Part shown: piece by piece, positions 1-5,966 of the stretch
How positions within the stretch are numbered: the stretch's first letter is position 1
Layout of the letters: each line of letters opens with the position of its first letter
Assembly (NCBI GenBank): GCA_003453835.1
Contig: DMMN01000287.1
Coordinates: 1-6,753, forward strand
Length of the DNA: 6,753 nucleotides
Reading direction: 5' to 3'
Origin: Bacteroidota bacterium
GTDB taxonomy: Bacteria; Bacteroidota; Ignavibacteria; UBA10030
The notes under the pieces: generated by a model
Database searches by the model: none
Told to the model about the DNA's origin: nothing
The model's input: only the letters and a program-made list of their open reading frames with translations
Program-made: the position numbers and the translations under genes

Positions 1-155
1 CAGAGATCGGCAGCCGTTGACCTCGAGTTGTCAGCTCGCAGGTATCAGAACGGTTACAAGAAGTGCGGAGGCGTATCAAACGAGGTAGAGGACCTCTGAA
101 GAAAAGCAGACCACACTTCCCAAGATCCTCCTCCCCTACCCTGCAATTGGCACCG
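1..155. other. unassigned stretch, no gene seen
   Basis: This stretch lies downstream of the GNAT pseudogene. Neither strand shows a reading frame that resembles a known protein. A short plus-strand frame starting at 63 is rich in Arg, Pro and Ser and runs antisense into the pseudogene, so it looks like noise. The only symmetry is a short palindrome, AGAGGACCTCT, around 87-97. It has no room for a loop and no following T-run, so it is not a usable terminator. I see no terminator for the minus-strand transcript before the window edge. Confidence 0.4.
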
Positions 156-626
156 TCAACCCTCCACCAACTCAAGTTCCATAAACCCCGTCCCCTCCAC
201 GGGATTGTTCCGATAGGGACGGATCACTTGAAAGCCCTACGATCTGTACAGTGCCTGCGCCTCTTTCATTGATGGAAGGGTGCCAAGTCGCATCCGCCGG
301 TAGATGATGCCGCGCGATTCGTCGGGAATCGATTCCGCGAGCATTCGACCGATCTTCTGTCCGCGAAACTCTGCCAGCACGTAAAGCCGTTTCAACTCAC
401 AAACCTCGTCGTTGATTCTTCGGAGTGCAACGCAACCGGCCGGTCGGTCATCCATAAACGCTAGCAGCAACTAACCGGATGGCTGTGCGTCCTCTCCCGG
501 AAGTTCGATGACTTCTTTGTCGAAATCCTGGAAACAAAGATCGACCCCTATCGACGCTTGATATTCTCTTCGCAAGATCCTCACCAAGTCGAGCTGCACG
601 TTTGTGACCGTCTGCATGAACCGCAT
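156..626 (-). pseudogene. GNAT family N-acetyltransferase, broken by two in-frame TAG codons
   Basis: Reading the minus strand from ATG at 626 gives a GNAT N-acetyltransferase (acetyl-CoA-dependent acyl transfer; substrate unknown) in one frame over 156 codon positions, close to the family's usual length of about 150-165. The first part contains REYQASIGVDLCFQDF and ends at TAG (473-471, codon 52). The middle part contains RPAGCVALRRI, LKRLYV and LPSMKEAQALYRS and ends at TAG (239-237, codon 130). The last part, GFQVIRPYRNNPVEGTGFME, ends at TGA (158-156). Homologues read straight through both sites, normally with Gln or Arg at the first and Leu in a 'YRSLGF' block at the second. Other decay signs are RGQKIG at codons 88-93, where the acetyl-CoA-binding loop normally has R-G-x-G-x-G, and RLGTL where RLDTL is usual. 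It starts 12 bases after the beta-lactamase-fold gene with a modest AAGAAGG ribosome site, so it was probably the last gene of that operon. A sequencing error could explain one stop but hardly both. Confidence 0.85.
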
Positions 627-638
627 CGTGATGCCTTC

Positions 639-2198
639 TTATCTGTCCTGTGTCTTCACACGTTGAAAGGCGTACTCCGAGTAGTCAATGAAATTGTCCA
701 CTTTCAGGATCATCTCACTGATCCGGCCGGAGTGATCGAGCCTGAACGTCACGAACTCCGTGCCGGCCACAGGATCACGCCATTTCGAACGAAACGTGTC
801 GTAATGCCAATGGTCCAGATCACCGACAAACGTCGGCGATGGGATGAGTCGAACGACGAGCCGACCATTCTCCTCCACCACCATCGCATCACCATACGTT
901 GTGTTCCGGTACGTTCCCGTGTACTCCGGCAACGGATGCGTTGGGGAGGTTCCCTTCACGCGACTTTCCCGGAGTTGTTTCTCCTGATCTCGATCTCGGT
1001 CCTCCGCTTCCTTGCGAAGTTGAAGATAGTGTGCGCTCCAATCCTCTGTCGGGGCGTTCAGCATGCCGTCGAAGATCCGATACAACAGAGCTGTGTGGAG
1101 TGTCGTTGTGTGGAGGTTCGTCAGGATGACGACGCCAAGCTTTTCTTGCGGAAGCAACGCAACGATGGAAGACATCCCGTCTGTCTCGCCGTAGTGCCGG
1201 ACGATCTTCCTCCCTCGAAATTCACTGATCGACCACCCGAGACCGTAAGCGGAGAAGTTCGGCTTGAGGAAGGCAGGGAGCGGCGGAGCCGGAGGAGTCA
1301 CAGGAATAATCGTCTGGGGCGAAAACATCTCATGAGAGACCCCCGGGCTGAAGATCTTCCTGCCACGGTACGTGCCGCTTCCGAGGTGCAGGATCATCCA
1401 TTGAGTAAGGTCGGCCACATTGGAGTTGATGGATGCGGCCGGTCCGCCGTTGTCGATGTTCCGCCACGCGATAGGCACGGTCTTGCCTTCGATCCTCATA
1501 TGGGGAGTTGCCAGATCGGTCACTCCCTTGAGATCGTCGAACCTCGTGGTGCTGGAGCTCATGCCAAGCGGAACGAAAATCCGCTCTTTCACGAATTCGT
1601 CCCACGTCTTCCCCGTTACGACAGGAATGATCTGTCCGGCCGCGAGAAACATGATGTTCTGATAAGCGTACGTGCTTCGAAAGCTCGAGGCCGGCTTCAC
1701 GAAGCGGATCCGGTTGAGAGTTTCCTCACGAGAGCGCGACGATCCCCACCAGATGAAATCGCCGCCATAAGCGGGAAGCCCGCTGCGATGGCAGAGAAGA
1801 TCGCGCACGGCAATCTCCCGTGTGACGTACGGGTCGTACAACTGAAAGCCCTTGAGATAGTTCGCCACTGGGTCGTTCCACTTGATCTTTTCTTCCTCGA
1901 CGAGCATCGCGATCGATGTCGCGGTGAACGCCTTCGAGCAGGACGCGATGCCGAAAACCGTTCTCTCATCAATCGCTTCAGAGGTGCCAATCTTTCGCAC
2001 TCCGTAGCCCTTCGTGTGCAACGCTTCATCGCCTTTCACGATACCGATTGCGAGGCCGGGGCACTCCCAATTCTTCAAAGCCCTTGCGACGTACTCATCG
2101 AGGCCCGGCAACGGCGCTTGTCTGGCAGTCGCCGGGCTGAAGAAGATGACAACAAAGACCGGAAGGAGAGTGATGCGAAGGAGTCGTGCCGAGGTCAT
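639..2198 (-). CDS. exported serine beta-lactamase-fold hydrolase with C-terminal DUF3471-like domain
   Basis: The product has 519 residues. It belongs to the serine beta-lactamase / class C penicillin-binding-protein-like family (PF00144 type), whose members are mostly periplasmic esterases or D-Ala peptidases. The three active-site motifs are intact: SCSK at about 86-89 (nucleophile Ser86, base Lys89), YQN at 179-181 and HYG at 335-337 in place of KTG, as in many esterase-like members. Residues 1-26 form a signal peptide (MTSARLLRITLLPVF, then a hydrophobic stretch ending SPATA). Residues about 395-415 are a highly charged, probably helical linker (RKEAEDRDRDQEKQLRES). The last 100 or so residues (LPEYTGTYRN, GDLDHWHYDTF) match the DUF3471-type domain often fused to this family. 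The frame is open further upstream to an ATG at 2291, but the start at 2198 puts the signal peptide at the N-terminus and has a GGAGA ribosome site 8 bases away. True antibiotic hydrolysis is unlikely. The natural substrate cannot be told from sequence. Confidence 0.92.
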   Translation of the reverse strand: MTSARLLRITLLPVFVVIFFSPATARQAPLPGLDEYVARALKNWECPGLAIGIVKGDEALHTKGYGVRKIGTSEAIDERTVFGIASCSKAFTATSIAMLVEEEKIKWNDPVANYLKGFQLYDPYVTREIAVRDLLCHRSGLPAYGGDFIWWGSSRSREETLNRIRFVKPASSFRSTYAYQNIMFLAAGQIIPVVTGKTWDEFVKERIFVPLGMSSSTTRFDDLKGVTDLATPHMRIEGKTVPIAWRNIDNGGPAASINSNVADLTQWMILHLGSGTYRGRKIFSPGVSHEMFSPQTIIPVTPPAPPLPAFLKPNFSAYGLGWSISEFRGRKIVRHYGETDGMSSIVALLPQEKLGVVILTNLHTTTLHTALLYRIFDGMLNAPTEDWSAHYLQLRKEAEDRDRDQEKQLRESRVKGTSPTHPLPEYTGTYRNTTYGDAMVVEENGRLVVRLIPSPTFVGDLDHWHYDTFRSKWRDPVAGTEFVTFRLDHSGRISEMILKVDNFIDYSEYAFQRVKTQDR

Positions 2199-2395
2199 GA
2201 TGGGTGTCTCCGATAATATTTCGGCGAGATTGAGCCTATGGAGGTGGTTCGAGGCGTTGCGAACGAGTGCGCGAGACATCACTGATTCCATGCCCCGCTC
2301 GACGATCTGGGAGGAAACTCCCGCACGAACCTGGCTCGATGCCGGGTTCGCGTTAGCGTGTGATCATAGATGGAGCCGCAGACCGGGTGGTCCGA
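2199..2395 (-). other. intergenic spacer between radical SAM and beta-lactamase-fold genes
   Basis: The 197 bases have no assignable gene. The spacer contains a small hairpin-capable element, GGGAGGAAACTCCC (2309-2322; 5-bp stem, GAAA loop on the plus strand). It has no T-run, so it is not a convincing terminator. I found no near-consensus sigma70 promoter here, so the downstream gene may be read from the promoter before the radical SAM gene, or from a promoter of another type. Confidence 0.4.
2207..2211 (-). promoter_or_regulatory. ribosome binding site of the beta-lactamase-fold gene
   Basis: GGAGA sits 8 bases before the ATG at 2198. It decides the start: the upstream in-frame ATG at 2291 has no comparable site and would place 31 extra residues before the signal peptide. 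Confidence 0.7.
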
Positions 2396-3319
2396 TCAAT
2401 TCGAGCGTAACTCAAGCACGTTGAAGCCGCGGTGGAGGCCTAGCTTTAGGGCATAGTCCACCACCTCATCGTACTCGCTCTCCACGATCGGCCTATCGAG
2501 CTCGGGATAGCGGTGTGCCCGGTGCACCGGACGATACTGATCCATGATGTTGACGTACGAGTCGAGGGAGAGTTCGTGCGCGATGTATTCCATCACTGCC
2601 ATGGAGCCTGCAATGCCGTTCGGCAGAACCAGGTGACGGATGATAAGTCCACGAGTCGCAATGCCGCGTTCATCGGTAGCAAGATCTCCCGTCTGTCGAT
2701 GCATTTCTTTCACAGCCAGCCGAACGACGTCCCAATAGTCTTTCGCCCCGGAATACTTGCGCGCCGCTTCGTTATTCGAGTACTTGATGTCCGGCATGTA
2801 CAGGTCAATGATGCCGTCGAGGAGCTTGAGGGTCTGCACTGATTCGTAGCCGCCGCAGTTGTAGACGAGAGGAATCGTCAGCCCCCGCTCAACGCCGATG
2901 ACAAGCGCCTCGACGATCTGCGGTGTGAAATGAGAGGGCGTGACGAGGTTGATGTTGTGACACCCCATACCTTGGAGGGAGAGCATGATCTCGGCCAATT
3001 GGTGAGCGTTGATCGCGCGGCCAATCCGGTGGTAGCTGATGTCGTAGTTCTGGCAGAACTGGCATTTGAGATTGCAGGAGGTAAAGAAGATGGTCCCTGA
3101 CCCGTTCAGCCCGACGAGAGGCCGCTCTTCGCCGTAGTGCGGTGAAGCGCTCGCAATCGTCAGATCGTCCGTCGATCGGCAGACACCATATTGTTTCTGT
3201 GCCCTATGCACGCCGCACTCACGCGGGCAGAGCCTGCACTCATTCATTCTTTCGCGAAGCAACTGGCCGCGCTGTGTAAGTTCTTTGAGTGTCAGAAATC
3301 GCCGATACGCTGGGAGCAT
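2396..3319 (-). CDS. PflA-like radical SAM protein (COG1313 / PflX type)
   Basis: This 307-residue cytoplasmic protein resembles the 'putative pyruvate formate-lyase-activating enzyme' group (COG1313, PflX-like). Radical SAM enzymes use a [4Fe-4S] cluster and S-adenosylmethionine to make a 5'-deoxyadenosyl radical. The cluster motif CNLKCQFC (Cys82, Cys86, Cys89) is intact. Before it is a second cysteine set, CRLCPRECGV (Cys28, 31, 35) plus Cys47, typical of this subgroup and possibly an extra metal site. Family blocks follow: NLVTPSHFTPQIVEAL (about 124-139), VYNCGGYES (152-160) and DLYMPDIKYSN (172-182). Length is normal for the group. The ATG at 3319 is the first possible start, since an in-frame TGA lies seven codons upstream. 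Its ribosome site is weak (GGA in ATCGGATTC). A strong promoter lies 65 bases upstream. No glycyl radical enzyme is next to it, so the activation target is unknown; the family call is firm and the substrate is not. Confidence 0.93.
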   Translation of the reverse strand: MLPAYRRFLTLKELTQRGQLLRERMNECRLCPRECGVHRAQKQYGVCRSTDDLTIASASPHYGEERPLVGLNGSGTIFFTSCNLKCQFCQNYDISYHRIGRAINAHQLAEIMLSLQGMGCHNINLVTPSHFTPQIVEALVIGVERGLTIPLVYNCGGYESVQTLKLLDGIIDLYMPDIKYSNNEAARKYSGAKDYWDVVRLAVKEMHRQTGDLATDERGIATRGLIIRHLVLPNGIAGSMAVMEYIAHELSLDSYVNIMDQYRPVHRAHRYPELDRPIVESEYDEVVDYALKLGLHRGFNVLELRSN

Positions 3320-3360
3320 CTGATAAGAATCCGATGTTCAATAACGACTTTGAAGAATTC

Positions 3361-3377
3361 GTGCGTCGTCCACGCAC
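3361..3377. repeat. perfect 6+6 inverted repeat at the predicted transcription start
   Basis: GTGCGTcgtccACGCAC (plus strand) is a perfect dyad with a 5-base centre. Its right edge lies 7 bases past the -10 box of the promoter at 3384-3412, so it covers roughly +1 to +17 of the predicted transcript. It could be an operator half-site pair for a repressor, or a 5'-end hairpin that stabilises the mRNA. The symmetry is directly visible; the role is inferred. One 12-base dyad can also arise by chance in a window this size. Confidence 0.4.
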
Positions 3378-3383
3378 GGCACT

Positions 3384-3412
3384 ATTCTAATCAAAACATC
3401 GCCAACGGTCAA
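3384..3412 (-). promoter_or_regulatory. sigma70-type promoter for the radical SAM gene
   Basis: On the minus strand TTGACC (3412-3407) is followed by exactly 17 bases and then TAGAAT (3389-3384). Each hexamer is one mismatch from consensus (TTGACA, TATAAT) and the spacing is optimal. The transcript would begin near 3377 and reach the radical SAM ATG at 3319 after about 58 bases. The site lies in the 194-base gap after the membrane protein gene, where an independent promoter makes sense. It is the best promoter match I found in the window. If the organism is a Bacteroidota with a -7/-33 primary sigma consensus, its value as evidence drops. Confidence 0.6.
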
Positions 3413-3513
3413 GGCAAAGCGTGACAATAGCTCTTCACATTGAGGTCTCGATTCCCAGGCTCGCGAATACGCTGAACCGCTGGCCAGGTCAACAATCAGC
3501 CAAACGGGGCTCT

Positions 3514-4203
3514 TCACGTGGTCGAGTTGGTTTGGGGGATTACCGCCGAGACCGCGTTGATTATTCGATGACGATCGAACCAATGCCCGAAGAGCACAAA
3601 AAGCCAGCCTGCATTGCCTGCAATCGCGATTGCCGTCTCACTTGGGGGAGGTGGACCAAAGACGTTTGCCAAATAGACGACGACCAAAAAGGCCGCCAAG
3701 GCCCAAAAGCCGTACATCCCAATCTTGTCCTTTGCCTGCGTTGAGCGAAGGTAGAGAATCATGCCGGCGGCAAACATCGCAAGTTCGAGCAGGAGGGTGC
3801 CGGCGATCGAATTCCAAAGTCCCAGACCGAAGTATTTTTCGGTCCCGAAGCCGAGCGGCAAATCGGGGCGATGTGTGATGAAGTCCAGAATCCAGTGGCT
3901 GAACACTACTACTCCGACAGTCATTGTCTCTCGCCGGGAGGGGCGGAAGGCATAGTAGCATAATCCGACCACCACAGCCCAGACGAACGCAGCGAGAAGA
4001 CTGTGGGTGATGGGATAGTCGTAGAAGTCGAGCGGTGTCACTGTCGTTATGCCGGGAGTAATGCGGACTTTCTCGATCCCTAGGAGCAGAAAGATTGGCC
4101 AAAGCAAATCGACGGCCTGTGCCCCGAGGATCAAGGTTCCGAGGGAAGTTTTTGGAGCGACTTTTTTTGCCGCGAACGCAACCGCAAAATGTCCGAGGAA
4201 CAT
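3514..4203 (-). CDS. multi-pass membrane protein, YdjM/DUF457-like putative metal-dependent hydrolase
   Basis: This 229-residue integral membrane protein has about six hydrophobic segments, near residues 21-42, 66-86, 93-110, 130-152, 164-183 and 193-207. It begins MFLGHFAVAFAAKK and carries polar residues placed as in the YdjM/DUF457 group of inner-membrane proteins annotated as membrane-bound metal-dependent hydrolases: His5 near the start, Asp32 in GAQAVDLLWP, His67 in YPITHSLL, and His103, Asp107, His111 and Asp114 in FSHWILDFITHRPDLP. These could bind a divalent metal at the membrane face, but activity is not established for the family. The start is supported by a GAGGAG ribosome site 8 bases before ATG. 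It lies 109 bases after the metallophosphoesterase gene and may share its transcript. I am sure that it is a membrane protein of this type; its biochemical role is unknown. Confidence 0.85.
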   Translation of the reverse strand: MFLGHFAVAFAAKKVAPKTSLGTLILGAQAVDLLWPIFLLLGIEKVRITPGITTVTPLDFYDYPITHSLLAAFVWAVVVGLCYYAFRPSRRETMTVGVVVFSHWILDFITHRPDLPLGFGTEKYFGLGLWNSIAGTLLLELAMFAAGMILYLRSTQAKDKIGMYGFWALAAFLVVVYLANVFGPPPPSETAIAIAGNAGWLFVLFGHWFDRHRIINAVSAVIPQTNSTT

Positions 4204-4211
4204 GGCGGCGA

Positions 4212-4229
4212 CTCCTCACTGGGAAGTGA
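4212..4229 (-). promoter_or_regulatory. ribosome binding site of the membrane protein gene, overlapped by a small dyad
   Basis: On the minus strand GAGGAG (4217-4212) lies 8 bases from the ATG at 4203. A small dyad, TCACT-TCCC-AGTGA (4229-4216), runs into its first two bases. In RNA, a 5-bp hairpin would sit directly against the ribosome site and could slightly modulate initiation. The ribosome site is clear; any regulation by the hairpin is speculative. Confidence 0.5.
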
Positions 4230-4258
4230 TCCTGGAAAGCAAAGCTCGTTCGCAACAT

Positions 4259-4292
4259 CCCCGCTCTCTTCGTCTTCCGATCCGAGGCGGGG
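4259..4292. repeat. inverted repeat between the metallophosphoesterase and membrane protein genes
   Basis: CCCCGC (4259-4264) and GCGGGG (4287-4292) are exact inverted copies separated by 22 bases, in the gap after the metallophosphoesterase stop. A GC-rich stem of six pairs is possible, but the loop is long and no T-run follows on the minus strand. At best this is a weak attenuator or 3'-end stabilising structure, and it may be chance. Confidence 0.25.
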
Positions 4293-4312
4293 GACGTCAC
4301 GCTGCACGATGA

Positions 4313-5953
4313 CTACTGCCTAAACTCATCAATCTTCTTACCATAGTCGTCGAAGGCTTCCATCTTGAAACGGTTGCCATCGACCGTTACGAGCGCGTAG
4401 TTGTACGAACGGGCAAACTTCACCACGTTTTTCAAGTACGGGATCTTGAAATCTTGATCGTACGTCGGCGCCCCCGCTCCCCCGGCAATAACCTGAAAGA
4501 TGCCCTTCCTGAAATTTGGATTTACACCTTTGTCGACCTTTACGCGCGCATAGATATGCTCATGGCCGGCGAAGACAATCCCGACGTTATGTTGTTCAAA
4601 GAGCCTCCAAAGAGCATCTCGTTCGTCCGGGTATCTGTCGAACGACGAGCCTATATGCCCGCCGGCTGGAAAGAACGGCAAATGCGAGTAGACAAACGTC
4701 AACCTCTGCCCTGCCTTCTTGAGATCCGCCTTGAGCCACTCGAGCTGACGACCGGTGATCCGATGGAATGATCCTTCATAGGGAAACTTGATCGAATCAT
4801 CCTTCACGACATTGAAGTAGTGCGCGTTCAGCGCAATGAAGTGGACGTTTCCATAATCGAAAGAATAGACCGTCTCTCGAAAAGGCGGATGTCCCGGTTC
4901 CGGTTCCGGACCGTTTGTCGGCAGAATGTAGTTTTCGGCCCAGAGATCTTCAGCGCTGTTGGGTGGCGGCGGATCGTGCCGGCCGCGCTTCCCAAACCGA
5001 ATGTGCGGCGCGGTCGCATCATGATTCCCCACCGATGGATAGAACGGAACAAACGCGTTCGCGTGTGCCACGGCTCTTCGCCAAGTCTCGGTTTGAAGCG
5101 CCATATCATCCCGCTCCGGAGTGTTGCCGTCCGACTGATCGCCGGTGGTCAGAAAGAAGCGCGCGGTATGGTTGAGCGCCTGCTGCGCCAGACGATTCAT
5201 GATAACGTAATTGACACCATTCAACCGGAAGTCGACGTCGGCTTCTCGTCCCGATCGGGAATCGCCGGAAACCATGAACGAGAATTTCGCATTCTTCACC
5301 GGAGCCGTTCGAAAGGTGAAGACGGGGCTTGAGACCGTGTCGTTCCGATGGAACGCCACCACCTTGTATGAGTACACCTTGTCGGCAGTGAGCTTCTCCA
5401 GCAGGACTTCGAAAACGGATCCCGAACTGTTTGCGGAGAACTTCTCCCGTTTCGATCCCGACCAATACAAGATCTCTCCCATGCTCTGTAAGTTCGTCTT
5501 CCAGGCGATCACAATAGAATTGGGCGTTGCGTTCGCCACAATCGGTCCCTCCGAAAGAATCAGCCCGAGTTCATGCTTGTCACCCTGCTTCAGCAGCCGG
5601 AAGGTGTAGTTCAAGGATCGGAGCTCGGTCCATTGAACGGTGTCGATACAACTCACTCTATAGTTGTAGACGATGTCCGTTCGAAGACTCTTCAGAGTGA
5701 CCGAATGCGACTTTCCGACCGACCTATCTTCCGCGCTGGAGTAGTATTCAGGAAAGGGCTGCCGGTTTCTCCCGTCATCCGGGGCAAAGCGGACAATTCC
5801 CCGCGCGGTCGGATTGGCAGTGGTCCACGAGACAACCACATCGTTGTTGACGACCCGAACCTGAGGAACGATTCGGCTGGGATGGAGCTCGGCCTGGAGT
5901 GGAAGGAAGGCGAACGCGAGGATTAGCACAATCTTTCGAACAAAGCGAATCAT
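4313..5953 (-). CDS. exported metallophosphoesterase, purple-acid-phosphatase-like, with FN3-like domains
   Basis: The 546-residue secreted enzyme probably hydrolyses phosphate monoesters or diesters in the periplasm or outside the cell. Residues 1-22 are a signal peptide (MIRFVRKIVLILAFAFLPLQA). Two fibronectin-III-like beta domains follow, at about 25-120 (VVSWTTANPTARGIVRF) and 135-217 (SIVIAWKTNLQSMGEILYW). The catalytic domain covers about 222-546. Dinuclear metal ligands are visible in order: GDSRSG (Asp231), GDQSDGN (Asp272), GNHD (309-312, Asn310 and His311), SHLP (His424) and GHEH (463-466). This is the calcineurin/purple acid phosphatase motif set, but GDQSDGN does not show the GDxxY tyrosine that gives purple enzymes their colour, so 'PAP-like' is safer than 'PAP'. 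The frame is open upstream to 6097, inside the previous gene; ATG 5953 is preferred because it begins the signal peptide and follows an AGGAA site by 7 bases. It starts 13 bases after the e(P4)-type phosphatase gene, which points to a shared operon. Confidence 0.93.
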   Translation of the reverse strand: MIRFVRKIVLILAFAFLPLQAELHPSRIVPQVRVVNNDVVVSWTTANPTARGIVRFAPDDGRNRQPFPEYYSSAEDRSVGKSHSVTLKSLRTDIVYNYRVSCIDTVQWTELRSLNYTFRLLKQGDKHELGLILSEGPIVANATPNSIVIAWKTNLQSMGEILYWSGSKREKFSANSSGSVFEVLLEKLTADKVYSYKVVAFHRNDTVSSPVFTFRTAPVKNAKFSFMVSGDSRSGREADVDFRLNGVNYVIMNRLAQQALNHTARFFLTTGDQSDGNTPERDDMALQTETWRRAVAHANAFVPFYPSVGNHDATAPHIRFGKRGRHDPPPPNSAEDLWAENYILPTNGPEPEPGHPPFRETVYSFDYGNVHFIALNAHYFNVVKDDSIKFPYEGSFHRITGRQLEWLKADLKKAGQRLTFVYSHLPFFPAGGHIGSSFDRYPDERDALWRLFEQHNVGIVFAGHEHIYARVKVDKGVNPNFRKGIFQVIAGGAGAPTYDQDFKIPYLKNVVKFARSYNYALVTVDGNRFKMEAFDDYGKKIDEFRQ

Positions 5954-5960
5954 AACCGTA

Positions 5961-5965
5961 TTCCT
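5961..5965 (-). promoter_or_regulatory. ribosome binding site of the metallophosphoesterase gene
   Basis: AGGAA lies 7 bases before ATG 5953 and directly after the TAA of the upstream phosphatase gene. It fixes the start and shows that both genes are probably read from one mRNA. Confidence 0.7.
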
Positions 5966-5966
5966 G

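Noticed and set aside
558..2216. Plus-strand open frame of 552 codons antisense to the beta-lactamase-fold gene
   Set aside because: It lies codon-in-register opposite a gene with full catalytic motifs, signal peptide and C-terminal domain. Its product is Arg/His-rich with no recognisable domain. Codon bias of the real gene explains the absence of stops.
3462..3491. Second possible promoter on the minus strand (TTGACC about 3491, then TATTCG after 17 bases)
   Set aside because: The -10 box is poor compared with TAGAAT at 3389-3384, and a matching -35 box alone is common by chance.
3338..3583. Minus-strand 81-codon frame in the gap before the radical SAM gene
   Set aside because: No recognisable family, and it overlaps the end of the membrane protein gene. 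It also runs through the predicted promoter and dyad.
2257..4257. Shared 12-mer CTCGTTCGCAAC in the two intergenic gaps (minus strand near 2257-2270, plus strand near 4245-4257)
   Set aside because: A few repeated 12-mers are expected by chance in 6.7 kb on two strands. The copies are in opposite orientation relative to the genes and similarity does not extend beyond the core.
3638..4300. Minus-strand 220-codon frame overlapping the membrane protein gene
   Set aside because: Arg/Ser/Pro-rich with no transmembrane pattern, while the other frame gives a clean multi-pass protein with a good ribosome site.
4820..5332. Plus-strand 170-codon frame antisense to the metallophosphoesterase
   Set aside because: Arg-rich shadow of a gene with clear metal-binding motifs; no domain seen.
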